From Thermodesulfitimonas autotrophica (GTDB lineage: Bacteria > Bacillota > Desulfotomaculia > Desulfotomaculales > Ammonificaceae), in NCBI RefSeq assembly GCF_003815015.1, contig NZ_RKRE01000002.1, positions 124,001 to 188,000 on the forward strand: a stretch of 64,000 nucleotides of DNA. The letters are read 5' to 3'. The notes under the pieces were generated by a model. It did not search any database. It saw only the letters and a program-made list of their open reading frames with translations, and was not told the DNA's origin. The translations under genes were made by a program, and so were the position numbers. Shown in pieces: positions 16,739 to 25,511 of the stretch; within the stretch, counting starts at the first letter, position 1; every line of letters starts with the position of its first letter.

Positions 16739-18649
16739 CTATATTTTCCGCGTCTTGATTTCTTCGCGCACCCGGTTGATAAAGTCGGACAGCAGCACCA
16801 CACCGAGGTCTCCCTGACTCCGGTGGCGCACCGCCACGGTCCCCTCGGCAGCCTCCCTGTCACCAACCACCAGCATGTAGGGAACCTTCTGGACCTGCGC
16901 CTCCCGAATCTTGTAGTTGACCTTCTCGTTCCGGGCGTCAAGCTCCACCCGGATATCGGCCTCCTCTATCTGCCGCGTTACCGCAGCGGCATAAGCGGCG
17001 TGGCGGTCGGTAATCGGCAGCACCCGGACCTGAACCGGCGCCAGCCAAACCGGAAAGGCGCCGGCGAAGTGCTCGGTTAAGATGGCTATGAAGCGCTCCA
17101 GACTGCCGAAGACGACCCGGTGGAGCATCACCGGCCGGTGGCGCTGCCCGTCTTCTCCCACATAGTAAAGGTCGAATTTTTCTGGCATCAGGAAGTCTGC
17201 CTGGATGGTCCCACACTGCCACGTGCGCCCCAGGCAATCCCGGAGGTGGAAGTCGATCTTCGGGCCGTAGAAAGCGCCGTCGCCCTCGTTCACCTTGTAG
17301 GGCAGGCCGCGCGCTTCGAGCGCCTCCCGCAGCGCCCCCGTGGCGAGCTCCCAGATCGCGTCGTCACCCATCGCCTTCTCCGGCTTCGTCGAAAGCTCCA
17401 CGTGGTAATCGAAGCCGAAAACTTCCCGGTAGAAATACTCGACAAGATCGATAATCTGCAGGATCTCCTCTCTCACCTGGTCCCGCCGGCAGAAGATGTG
17501 CGCGTCGTCCTGGGTGAAACAGCGCACCCGCATTAGCCCGTGCAGAACGCCCGACAGTTCGTGCCGGTGGACCAGCCCCATCTCCGCCATCCGTACGGGC
17601 AGCTCCCGGTAGGAGTGGACCCGCCGCTTGAAGACCAGGATGCCGCCCGGACAGTTCATCGGCTTGATGGCGTAAGGCTGGTCATCGATGGTGGTAAAAT
17701 ACATGTTTTCCTTGTAGTGGTCCCAGTGGCCCGAGCGTTCCCAGAGCTCGCGGCGCAAGATGATGGGGGTGCGGATCTCCTGGTAGCCCCGGCGCCGGTG
17801 GACCTCCCGCCAGAATGCCTCGAGTTCGTTGCGGATGATCATTCCCTTGGGGTGGAAAAAGGGGAAGCCGGGCCCCTCCTCCCGGATGCTGAAGAGGTCG
17901 AGCTCCGCCCCGAGGCGCCGGTGGTCCCGCCGCTTAGCTTCCTCGAGACGGTGGAGGTGCTCCTCTAAGAGAGACTTTTTGGGGAAGGAGGTGCCGTAGA
18001 TGCGCTGCAGCATCTTGTTCCGCTCGTCCCCGCGCCAGTAGGCGCCCGCTACGCTGAGGAGCTTGAAAGCCCGGACGTAACCCGTCGAAGGCAGGTGCGG
18101 CCCGGCGCAGAGGTCGGTAAACTCCCCCTGGCGGTAACAAGAGATGACCGCGTCGGGCGGCAGTTCGTCGATGATCTCGACCTTATAAGTCTCACCTGCC
18201 GCGAGGAAGGCGGCGCGGGCTTCTTCCCGCGAAAGCTCGCTGCGCTCAAGCGGCAGGTCTTCCTTGATAATCCGTTCCATTTCCGCCTCGATGCGCGCCA
18301 GATCCTCCGGCGTAAAGGGCCGCGGCACGTCGAAATCGTAGTAAAAACCGTCGGCAATCGCCGGGCCGATCGCCAACTTCGCCTCCGGGTAAAGCCTTTT
18401 GACCGCCTGCGCGAGGATGTGGGCTGAGGTATGCCGGTAAACGTCCCGCCCCTCCTCGTCTGCAAAGGTGAGGAAGGTGACCGCTGCCTCCGGCGGTAAA
18501 GGTGTGCTGAGGTCCACCAGCCTGCCGTTTACCCGCGCGACCAGCGCCTCTTTCTGGAGCCGCTGCCCCAGCGTCTTTAGCACATCCGCAGCGGTAACGC
18601 CGTCCGGAAACTCTCGTCTCGTGCCATCCGGCAAGATTACTACCGTCAT
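16739..18649 (-). CDS. thrS: Threonyl-tRNA synthetase
   Basis: A 636-residue class II synthetase. The TGS domain occupies about 1-62 (MTVVILPDGTRREFPDGVTA), the editing domain has HTSAHILAQAV near 73 and a later CAGPHLPSTG, and the catalytic core has the zinc-site region MNCPGGILVFK, RHELSGVLHGLMRVR and a motif 3 near PVMLHRVVFGSLERFI. The C-terminal anticodon-binding domain contains ARNEKVNYKIREAQVQKVPY. It charges tRNA-Thr and clears Ser-tRNA-Thr. The ATG follows GAGGAGG. Transcription is controlled by the T-box leader upstream. Confidence 0.97.
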   Translation of the reverse strand: MTVVILPDGTRREFPDGVTAADVLKTLGQRLQKEALVARVNGRLVDLSTPLPPEAAVTFLTFADEEGRDVYRHTSAHILAQAVKRLYPEAKLAIGPAIADGFYYDFDVPRPFTPEDLARIEAEMERIIKEDLPLERSELSREEARAAFLAAGETYKVEIIDELPPDAVISCYRQGEFTDLCAGPHLPSTGYVRAFKLLSVAGAYWRGDERNKMLQRIYGTSFPKKSLLEEHLHRLEEAKRRDHRRLGAELDLFSIREEGPGFPFFHPKGMIIRNELEAFWREVHRRRGYQEIRTPIILRRELWERSGHWDHYKENMYFTTIDDQPYAIKPMNCPGGILVFKRRVHSYRELPVRMAEMGLVHRHELSGVLHGLMRVRCFTQDDAHIFCRRDQVREEILQIIDLVEYFYREVFGFDYHVELSTKPEKAMGDDAIWELATGALREALEARGLPYKVNEGDGAFYGPKIDFHLRDCLGRTWQCGTIQADFLMPEKFDLYYVGEDGQRHRPVMLHRVVFGSLERFIAILTEHFAGAFPVWLAPVQVRVLPITDRHAAYAAAVTRQIEEADIRVELDARNEKVNYKIREAQVQKVPYMLVVGDREAAEGTVAVRHRSQGDLGVVLLSDFINRVREEIKTRKI

Positions 18650-18743
18650 CGTAACGCCTCCTCGGATAAAGGTCCAACGCTCAAGTTTTTTTCATTTTTA
18701 ATCCGGCCCAACCTGAATTCCAGTCCCACTCCCGGCCCTAAAC

Positions 18744-19052
18744 AAAAAACCCGCCCCGCCCAGGGACGGGCTTGCGCGGCCCGCGGTTCCACCCTGCTTG
18801 GGAGGGGAAAACCCCTCCCCGCTCGGCTGCGGGTAACGGCCGCCACCGTTCCCGGCACTGCGGAATAGAAGCCACAGGAGGCGCACAGGGGAAAGTCCCG
18901 TGTCCGGCCGCCCCGTTGCGTGCCGGGAAAGCTCCGGGGGTGGTACCCTTCTCCGGACGTAACCCAGGAGCGCTCTCAGCCACGGCGCTCCCTCTCTGTG
19001 GCGCCCGGAACAGGGCAAGTTCCCGTTCATTGCCTTTTCGTTTTTCGTTTAC
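18744..19052 (-). promoter_or_regulatory. T-box riboswitch (Thr) upstream of thrS
   Basis: The minus strand carries the T-box sequence AGGGTGGAACCGCGG (18795-18781), followed by a terminator hairpin CCCGTCCC/GGGGCGGG (18770-18750) and TTTTTTG. Upstream, Stem I features are visible: AGAGAGGGAGCGCC and GTGGCTGAGAGCGCTCC, then GGGTACCACCCC near 18945, in which ACC could be the Thr specifier codon. Uncharged tRNA-Thr pairs with the specifier and the TGGAACC bulge and prevents termination. The Thr specificity is inferred from the downstream gene and the ACC triplet. Confidence 0.93.
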
Positions 19053-19058
19053 TTCCCT

Positions 19059-19088
19059 TTTATACTAAAAGCCGGTCGATCCTGTCAA
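19059..19088 (-). promoter_or_regulatory. thrS T-box promoter
   Basis: TTGACA (19088-19083) and TATAAA (19064-19059), 18-base spacer, on the minus strand. The -35 box lies within the last codons of the upstream DUF445 gene. Confidence 0.8.
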
Positions 19089-19685
19089 CCGCAGAAGCAA
19101 CAAAAAGAGCGCCTGGAGGCCACCGATGAGCCCGCCGAGTACGGCACCCATCACCTCGATATGCTTGATCTCCTTGCGCGCGACGGTAAAAATGATCCGC
19201 TCCAAGTCTTCGAGGGGAAAGGCGTTGAGCTTCTCCTCGACAAGCTGCCCGAGACTCACCTCTTTTTTCATCGCCTCCCCGAAAGAATCGACCAGTGCCG
19301 TCACCAGCAGGGGAAGGTAGTCACCTACGAGGTCGCTAAGGGCCTCCGCCAGAGTTTTTTTAACCCCTGCCGGCACCCAGCCCGGCACCCTCTTAAGCAC
19401 TGCCTGCCGGACCGCCTCCCGCAGAAGCGAAGCCGCCCGTTCGGGCACCTCCCGTTCGCGGAGCCGCTGCAGGATGTCGTCAACTGACAAGACTTCCCGC
19501 TCGATGACCTCGCCCGCGCATCGCGCTAACTCGTAGCGGCGCCGCGGCAGAACCCCCTGTAGTGTCCACCGCCAGATTCGGTAGGGTTTATAAGGTCGGA
19601 AGAGGAGCTTTATCGCCAGCAGGTTCGTAATCCAGCCGATAAAGGCCCCGACTACTGGAAGCAGGATGAGGTTAACGTAAAACAT
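19065..19685 (-). CDS. DUF445 family membrane protein
   Basis: A 206-residue protein with the DUF445 pattern: an N-terminal membrane segment with GAFIGWITNLLAIKLLFRPYKP, a mostly soluble helical centre, and a C-terminal membrane hairpin around VMGAVLGGLIGGLQALFLLL. Relatives include YheB of Bacillus; the function is unknown. It lies 29 bases after hypE in the same direction, so it may be the tail of the hyp transcript. The promoter of thrS overlaps its 3' end. Confidence 0.85.
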   Translation of the reverse strand: MFYVNLILLPVVGAFIGWITNLLAIKLLFRPYKPYRIWRWTLQGVLPRRRYELARCAGEVIEREVLSVDDILQRLREREVPERAASLLREAVRQAVLKRVPGWVPAGVKKTLAEALSDLVGDYLPLLVTALVDSFGEAMKKEVSLGQLVEEKLNAFPLEDLERIIFTVARKEIKHIEVMGAVLGGLIGGLQALFLLLLRLTGSTGF

Positions 19686-19714
19686 CTTGGTCTGCGGGAA
19701 ACGCTCCCGCCGGG

Positions 19715-20725
19715 CTAACAGATGCGGGGCAGGGGCGTTCCCGCAAGCATATCCAGAAACTTCGTGCCGCCGAAAGCTGTTTTAAGGTAAACATTGCCCC
19801 GGCCGGAGCAAACCTCACCGATGAGTGCCGCTTCTTGGCCGAGAGGGTGACGGCGCAGCACGCCGAGCGCCTTTTCCCCGTCCGCAGCAGGGACAACGGC
19901 CATGAATTTCCCTTCGTTCGCCAGGTAGAGGGGATCCAGACCCAAAAGCTCCGCTGCTCCCTTCACCTCGGGCCGGACGGGAATCGCGTCCTCCTTCAGG
20001 ATGATGTCGCACCCGGCCGCTAGCGCAATCTCCTTGGCCGCCGTGGCCAGACCCCCGCGGGTTAAGTCACGCATCAACTTCACGCCCGGCACCGCGGCCA
20101 GGAGCTCCCCGATGATGCCGTTGAGGGGCGCGCAGTCGCTCGCCACCTGCCCGGCAAAGCCGAAGCCTTCTCTCAGCGCCAAGATGGTCATCCCGTGCTC
20201 CCCGATCGGCCCGTTGACCAGAATCTGGTCGCCCGGCGCAAGACGCGCGTAACCTAACTCAACCCCGTCGGGGATAAGCCCTACCCCCGTCGTGTTGATA
20301 AAGAGCCGGTCGAGGTTCCCCCGTCCCACAACCTTGGTGTCACCCGCCACTATCTCTACCCCCGCTTCGGCGCAAGCCGCCGCCATAGAGGCCACGACCC
20401 GCTCCAGTTCTGCAAGCGGGAGCCCCTCTTCGATTAGGAAAGAAGCCGTGAGGTAAAGGGGCTTCGCCCCCACCACCGCCAGGTCGTTTACCGTGCCGCA
20501 AACCGATAGCTTCCCGATATCCCCGCCCGGGAAGAAAAGGGGGCTCACCACAAAAGAGTCGGTGCTCACCGCCACCCGGCCCCCGGAAAGCTCAAGCGCT
20601 GCCGCGTCGGTCAGGCTTTGGAGCGTCCGGCCCGGGAAGTAGCGGAGGAATAACCCCGTGATGAGCTCGTGCGTTAGCGCCCCGCCGTCCCCGTGGGCTA
20701 ACAGCACCACGTCGTTCTTACGCAT
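19715..20725 (-). CDS. hypE: Hydrogenase maturation factor HypE
   Basis: A 336-residue ATPase of the PurM-like fold: ATP-binding start GDGGALTHELI, AVSTDSFVVSPLFFPGGDIG, and the family end PRIC, whose last Cys carries the thiocarbamate that becomes cyanide on the active-site iron of [NiFe] hydrogenase. The ATG at 20725 overlaps the hypD stop by eight bases. A longer open frame upstream runs inside hypD and is not the true start. Confidence 0.96.
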   Translation of the reverse strand: MRKNDVVLLAHGDGGALTHELITGLFLRYFPGRTLQSLTDAAALELSGGRVAVSTDSFVVSPLFFPGGDIGKLSVCGTVNDLAVVGAKPLYLTASFLIEEGLPLAELERVVASMAAACAEAGVEIVAGDTKVVGRGNLDRLFINTTGVGLIPDGVELGYARLAPGDQILVNGPIGEHGMTILALREGFGFAGQVASDCAPLNGIIGELLAAVPGVKLMRDLTRGGLATAAKEIALAAGCDIILKEDAIPVRPEVKGAAELLGLDPLYLANEGKFMAVVPAADGEKALGVLRRHPLGQEAALIGEVCSGRGNVYLKTAFGGTKFLDMLAGTPLPRIC

Positions 20726-21848
20726 GGTTCGCTCTCTCCCCGTAATGGCGCTCAAACTGGTAGTAGGCGGCACAGGCCCCTTCAGACGAAACCATGCAGG
20801 GACCAACCGGGGAAGTGGGATTGCAGGCGACGGCAAAAAGACGGCACTCTTTAGGCGTAAGCTTTCCTTTGAGAATCTCACCGCAGGCACACCCGGCAGG
20901 GACCCGCGGCACCACCGGCGGCAGCGTAAAGCGCGCCGCCGCGTCGAAGGCCGCAAAAGGGGCCGCCAGTGTAAGTCCGCTACCCGGGATAACCCCGAAG
21001 CCGCGCCAGGAGGCGTCACCAACCCGAAAAACCGCCGCCATCTCGCGCTGGGCGATCTTATTCCCTTCCTCCCGCACTACCCTGGTGTAGCCGTTTACCA
21101 CCCGTGGCTCTTTTCCCCACATCATCTTTAGTATCTGCCTGATACCCTCCAGAATGTCGTTGGTTTCAAAGCCGGTAATCGCAGCCGGCAACCGGAACGC
21201 TTCAAGGAAAGAATAGGCCCGGCGGCCAATAATGGCGCTCACGTGGCCCGGCAGGATGAAGCCGTCAACCTTGATCTCCGGGTCCTCAAGAAGCGCCATG
21301 AGCGCCGGCGGCACGAGCTTGTGGTTGACGTAAACGCTGAAGTTTTTCAGCCCCCGCGCCCCGGCCTCCTTGATGCTCAGGGCGACCGCTGGTGCCGTGG
21401 TCTCGAAGCCGACCCCCAGGAAGACGAGCTCCCTTTCCGGGTGCGCCGCCGCCCAGGCCACCGCGTCCGCCGGGGAATAAAAGATGCGGATATCGGCCCC
21501 GGCCGCCCGTTCTCGCTCCAGCGAAGAATCGCTTCCGGGCACCCGGACCATATCCCCGAAAGTACCCACCGTCACGCCGGGAAGGCGGGCAAGCGCTACC
21601 ATCCGGTCGACATCGGCGTAATCGGTAACGCAGACGGGACACCCGGGACCGCTACGTAGGTCAAGCAGATCTCCCAAGAGGCTGCGCAAGCCCGCCCGGG
21701 AGATGGCCACCGTGTGGGTGCCGCAGACCTCCATCAAAACCACCCGCCGCCCAAGCCGGTCGGCAACCCGTGTCGCCAGGTGCCGCACGTCCTTAATCAG
21801 TGCCCGGGCGATCTCCGGATCGCGGAACTTCGTCAAAAACTCCCTCAT
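20718..21848 (-). CDS. hypD: Hydrogenase maturation factor HypD
   Basis: A 376-residue Fe-S protein that, with HypC, carries the Fe(CN)2CO unit. Family motifs are present: MEVCGTHTVAI (Cys42), GPGCPVCVTD, VGFETTAPA and, near the end, the 4Fe-4S cysteines in GCACGEILKG, ACNPTSPVGPCMVSSEGACAAYY. Its start lies 56 bases inside hypC, in a different frame. Confidence 0.97.
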   Translation of the reverse strand: MREFLTKFRDPEIARALIKDVRHLATRVADRLGRRVVLMEVCGTHTVAISRAGLRSLLGDLLDLRSGPGCPVCVTDYADVDRMVALARLPGVTVGTFGDMVRVPGSDSSLERERAAGADIRIFYSPADAVAWAAAHPERELVFLGVGFETTAPAVALSIKEAGARGLKNFSVYVNHKLVPPALMALLEDPEIKVDGFILPGHVSAIIGRRAYSFLEAFRLPAAITGFETNDILEGIRQILKMMWGKEPRVVNGYTRVVREEGNKIAQREMAAVFRVGDASWRGFGVIPGSGLTLAAPFAAFDAAARFTLPPVVPRVPAGCACGEILKGKLTPKECRLFAVACNPTSPVGPCMVSSEGACAAYYQFERHYGERANHA

Positions 21849-22065
21849 GCGCCAACAATTCCTCCCATAACCTGATCCGTTCCAGCGCCTCGGCCACGTC
21901 CACTTTCTCGATCGCGTAGCCAGTATGCACCATCACGTACTCGCCCACGGCAACCTCGCCGACAAGAAGTGTGCTGATCCGCTGGCGGATACCGAAGGTT
22001 TCGATCTCCGCCATATGCTCTTCCGGCGATACAGCCACGATTTTACCGGGAATTCCTAAGCACAT
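21793..22065 (-). CDS. hypC: Hydrogenase maturation chaperone HypC
   Basis: A 90-residue chaperone starting MCLGIPGKIV, with the essential Cys2. The core GEVAVGEYVMVHTGYAIEKV is typical of HypC/HupF. The C-terminus is about ten residues longer than many homologues and overlaps hypD. It passes the iron unit from the HypCD complex to the hydrogenase large subunit. Confidence 0.96.
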   Translation of the reverse strand: MCLGIPGKIVAVSPEEHMAEIETFGIRQRISTLLVGEVAVGEYVMVHTGYAIEKVDVAEALERIRLWEELLAHEGVFDEVPRSGDRPGTD

Positions 22066-24374
22066 TCTGTAGCCCTCCTGTAAGCGATTACGGCCTGCCC
22101 GAGGCTCAATCCCCCGTCGTTCGGAGGCACCTGCCGGTGGCAGAAAACCGTAAAACCTTCCCGGGTCAAGAGCTCCTTACCGCGTTCAAAGAGGTAACGG
22201 TTCTGCCAGGTACCGCCGCTCAAAGCCACGTGTGTGAGACCCGTTGCTTCCCGGACCTTCCTAGCGGCCTCCAGGACCATGGCCAGGACGGTATTGTGAA
22301 AACGGGTAGCGATAAGCTCGCGGGCCGCGCCCTGCCGGAGATCCGCAAGCACCCCGGTCAAAATCCCGGCGGGCGAAATCACCTCCCCTTCGAAGGCGAA
22401 AGGATAAGGGGAAATCGCCCCCCCTTCTTCTGGCGCCAGCACCGTCTCCCCTAATTCCACCGCCGCCTGCCCCTCGTAGGTCGCCTCCCAGCAGATGCCG
22501 AGGAGCGCCGCCACGGCATCGAAGAGGCGCCCGCAGCCGCAGGCCAGCGGCGAATTGAAGCGTTTTCTTACGAGGTATTCGACAACCTCAAGCTCCCTTC
22601 CCTTTCCCCCGAAAAGCGCCGCCGCCGCCCCGGTCCCCTCATCCCCTAAGAAAGTCAGCAGGTAAGAAACAGCCATCCGCCAGGGCTGCCGGATTCCCTG
22701 CTCCCCGCCCGGCAGGGGCGCGTAAGCCAGGTGGAAATGGCGCTTAAAAGCAGCGTAATCACCGCTTAAAATCTCGAAGCCCCAGAGGTTCCCGTCCTCC
22801 CCGTAACCGGTCCCATCGAGGATAATCCCGATGGCTGGCGCCGTTACCTCGTTTTCCGCAAGGCATGCCGCCAGGTGGGCGTGGTGGTGCTGAACGCCCA
22901 CGCGTACGCGCGCCGGAATACTCTCCGCAATACGGGAAGAGCGGTAGCCGGGGTGGAGGTCGTAGCCGACTACCTCCGGCTCCACACCCAGTAGGCGCTG
23001 AAAATTGACCAGGCTCGCGAAAAGATTCTCTTCCCCCTCCAGGCTGTCGAGCTCGCCGATGTGTTGGCTCAAGAAAGCCTCTCCCTTTTTCAACAGGCAG
23101 AAGGTATTCTTCATCTCCCCGCCGATCCCCAGAACCACCGGGCCCTCTCCTGTAGGCACCCGGACCGGCCGCGGGACGTAGCCCCGGGACCGCCGGTAAA
23201 GCTGCACTTCGCCCCCCACAACGGCGGCAAGCGAATCGTCGCAGCGGTTCACGATTGGGCGGTTGTGGAGGAGGAAACAGTCGGCTATCCCCCCGAGTTC
23301 CTGGTAAACCCGCTCGTTGTCCTTGCAAAGGGGCAGCTCACTGTAGTTGCCGCTGGTCATTACGAGAAGCGCAAAAGGTCCGTCAAAAAGCAGTAAGTGC
23401 AGCGGCGTATAAGGGAGCATCACCCCGAGCGTCTTTAGCCCTGGCGCCAGCTCCTCCGGAAGCGGGGCGTCCGGACGGCGCCGCAGGATGACAATCGGCG
23501 CCTGCAGCGACCGGAGCAGTTCCTCCTCCGCTTCGCTCACGAAACAGTAACGCCGTGCCGTGGCAATGTCCCGGCACATCACGGCGAAGGGCTTATGGCT
23601 GCGGCCTTTCCGCTGCCGCAGCGCCCGCAACGCCTGCCGGTTAAAGGCGTCGCAGCAGAGGTGAAAACCACCGAGGCTTTTAAGCGCCACAATCTTCCCT
23701 TCCGCCAGGGCGCGCCAGCAGTTTTCGCGCCAGTCGCCGGGCACCGGGTTCCCCTCCGCATCACGGAGCTCTACCTGTGGCCCGCAGGCGGGACACGCTA
23801 CGGGCTGGGCGTGAAAGCGCCTGTTGGTAGGGTCATGGTACTCCCGGGCGCAATCGGGACACATCGCGAAGCCCGCCATCGAAGTCTTGTCCCGGTCGTA
23901 AGGCACCGCAGTAACAATGGTAAAACGTGGCCCGCAGTTGGTGCAGTTGGTAAAAGGATAGAGGTAATGTCGGTCCCGCGGGTCAAAGCTCTCCCGGGCG
24001 CAATCAGGGCAGAGCGCTACGTCGGGGGGTACTAACGCCTCTTTCTCTGCCCCTTCAGCACTGAAAGCGATCTCGAAGCGCGGGTAACCCACAGGCACCA
24101 GTTCTTCGTGTTCCACGTGCACGATCCGGGCCAACCGCGGCGGCTGCTGGGTGATTCTTTTTAGAAGCTCCTGTACCTTCCCGGGCTCCCCCTCCGCCTC
24201 GACGAGCACCCCGCGGGCATCGTTGAGGACAAAGCCGCAAAGCCCTAAAGCCGTAGCCGTGTTGTAAACAAAAGGCCGGAAACCTACCCCCTGCACAATC
24301 CCTTTTATTCTGATCCGGTACCGGATCCGGCCGCCCTCTTCCGCAAAAACATCTCTTCTACCCACCTGCACCAT
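22056..24374 (-). CDS. hypF: Carbamoyltransferase HypF
   Basis: A 772-residue, multi-domain enzyme that makes the carbamoyl group later turned into cyanide. The order is: acylphosphatase-like domain (IKGIVQGVGFRPFVYN), two zinc-finger repeats (CPDCARESFDPRDRHYLY and CPDCAREYHDPTNRRFHAQ, each followed by CxxC), a YrdC-like domain (ALKSLGGFHLCCDAFN), and a Kae1-like carbamoyl transfer domain (VQHHHAHLAACLAEN, ILDGTGYGEDG). The start is uncertain: ATG at 24374 gives a 70-base overlap with hypB, and a GTG nine bases further in is better spaced from GAGG. Confidence 0.96.
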   Translation of the reverse strand: MVQVGRRDVFAEEGGRIRYRIRIKGIVQGVGFRPFVYNTATALGLCGFVLNDARGVLVEAEGEPGKVQELLKRITQQPPRLARIVHVEHEELVPVGYPRFEIAFSAEGAEKEALVPPDVALCPDCARESFDPRDRHYLYPFTNCTNCGPRFTIVTAVPYDRDKTSMAGFAMCPDCAREYHDPTNRRFHAQPVACPACGPQVELRDAEGNPVPGDWRENCWRALAEGKIVALKSLGGFHLCCDAFNRQALRALRQRKGRSHKPFAVMCRDIATARRYCFVSEAEEELLRSLQAPIVILRRRPDAPLPEELAPGLKTLGVMLPYTPLHLLLFDGPFALLVMTSGNYSELPLCKDNERVYQELGGIADCFLLHNRPIVNRCDDSLAAVVGGEVQLYRRSRGYVPRPVRVPTGEGPVVLGIGGEMKNTFCLLKKGEAFLSQHIGELDSLEGEENLFASLVNFQRLLGVEPEVVGYDLHPGYRSSRIAESIPARVRVGVQHHHAHLAACLAENEVTAPAIGIILDGTGYGEDGNLWGFEILSGDYAAFKRHFHLAYAPLPGGEQGIRQPWRMAVSYLLTFLGDEGTGAAAALFGGKGRELEVVEYLVRKRFNSPLACGCGRLFDAVAALLGICWEATYEGQAAVELGETVLAPEEGGAISPYPFAFEGEVISPAGILTGVLADLRQGAARELIATRFHNTVLAMVLEAARKVREATGLTHVALSGGTWQNRYLFERGKELLTREGFTVFCHRQVPPNDGGLSLGQAVIAYRRATECA

Positions 24375-24994
24375 TCCTCAACCCCTTCGCCGGTCCTGGC
24401 TGAAAGAATAAAAACCTTAACCTCCGGATTTAGGGCCCTGATTTCGCCGGTCACACCGGCGAGATCAAAATCGGTAAAGGGCAGCAAATCCGCCTTCGTA
24501 ATTACCACCGCGCCGGCGCTCCTGAAAACGAGCGGGTATTTGGCCGGCTTATCCCCGCCCTCCGCCACGCTGAGGAGTGCTACTTTCACGTCTTCGCCCA
24601 GGTCGAACTCGGCCGGGCAGACCAAATTGCCCACGTTTTCGATGAAAAGAATGTCGTACGCCGCACCTAACTCCTCACACGCCCGCGCCACCATAGAGGC
24701 GTCCAGGTGGCAGATGCCGGCAGTGTTCACCTGGACGACCGCCGTCCCCTTCCCGGCTATCCGTTCCGCATCGCGCGTGGTATAAATATCGCCTTCGATC
24801 ACGCCGATGCGGAAACGTCCACCGAGCCGGACCAGCGTCTGTTCCAAAAGGGTTGTCTTGCCGGCTCCGGGCGAGCTGATCAAGTTAACCACCAGCGTCC
24901 CCGCCGCGGCAAAACGCGCCCGGTTCTCCTGGGCCACGGCAGCATTCGCCTTTAGCAGGCGCTGCCCCATTACGACTTTAACCGCCACTCCCAT
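24305..24994 (-). CDS. hypB: Hydrogenase nickel-insertion GTPase HypB
   Basis: A 229-residue SIMIBI GTPase. P-loop SSPGAGKTTLLEQ is near 40-52, then EGDIYTTRDAERI, the metal-site region GICHLDASM, and the base-recognition motif ITKADLLP. It drives nickel delivery with HypA. There is no N-terminal His-rich stretch, so this form probably inserts rather than stores nickel. It overlaps hypA by 17 bases upstream and hypF downstream. Confidence 0.96.
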   Translation of the reverse strand: MGVAVKVVMGQRLLKANAAVAQENRARFAAAGTLVVNLISSPGAGKTTLLEQTLVRLGGRFRIGVIEGDIYTTRDAERIAGKGTAVVQVNTAGICHLDASMVARACEELGAAYDILFIENVGNLVCPAEFDLGEDVKVALLSVAEGGDKPAKYPLVFRSAGAVVITKADLLPFTDFDLAGVTGEIRALNPEVKVFILSARTGEGVEEWCRWVEEMFLRKRAAGSGTGSE

Positions 24995-25340
24995 CCTCTC
25001 CGTTATCCCCTTCGTAGTACTCGATGAAGAGCTCGTCGCCGCTTATTATTTCCATCCGCTCCCCGCACGCGGGGCAGAAGTAGTCAAGATACTCGGGCCT
25101 GGTTTCTGTGCCGCAGGCGGTGCACCGGAGCACCAGCGGCCGCTCTTCGATTTCGAGCCGTGCTCCCTCAAAGATGGTCCCCGGGCTCAGATTCGCAAAA
25201 GCGAAGTGCAAAAAATCGGGCTGTGCCAGCGTGAGCTTCCCGACCACCAACTTCACGCTGAGAATCCTGGTGATGCCGTTCTGCGCCGCACTTTCCGTAA
25301 CCTGATCCATCAGCGAACAGATGAGCCCGACCTCGTGCAT
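24978..25340 (-). CDS. hypA: Hydrogenase nickel-incorporation protein HypA
   Basis: A 120-residue protein. The start MHEVGLICSLMDQV contains His2, which binds nickel. The zinc site is made by two CxxC pairs in LRCTACGTETRP and YFCPACGERMEI. The ATG at 25340 gives the usual length; the frame is open 30 codons upstream, but HypA must begin MHE. It is the first gene of hypABFCDE, a complete maturation set. No hydrogenase structural gene lies in the window. Confidence 0.96.
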   Translation of the reverse strand: MHEVGLICSLMDQVTESAAQNGITRILSVKLVVGKLTLAQPDFLHFAFANLSPGTIFEGARLEIEERPLVLRCTACGTETRPEYLDYFCPACGERMEIISGDELFIEYYEGDNGEDGSGG

Positions 25341-25471
25341 ACGCCACCCACTTGATAATTTTCGTCTGGTTCCTCCGGCCCCGACCGGTAATCCCTGCCG
25401 CAAACAGGGCGAGCCTTCCCGAAAAAACAAAAAGGTCGCTTTCTTGAACCCTTATTTCTTATGCGCCATTT

Positions 25472-25478
25472 TTCGACA
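25472..25478 (-). promoter_or_regulatory. Possible Spo0A-type box upstream of hypA
   Basis: TGTCGAA on the minus strand, about 130 bases before hypA, matches the Spo0A box of spore formers. A seven-base match can occur by chance, and no clear promoter was found beside it. Confidence 0.2.
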
Positions 25479-25511
25479 CAAACCTCGAGTTTTCCTTGTG
25501 GAATATTCTGG

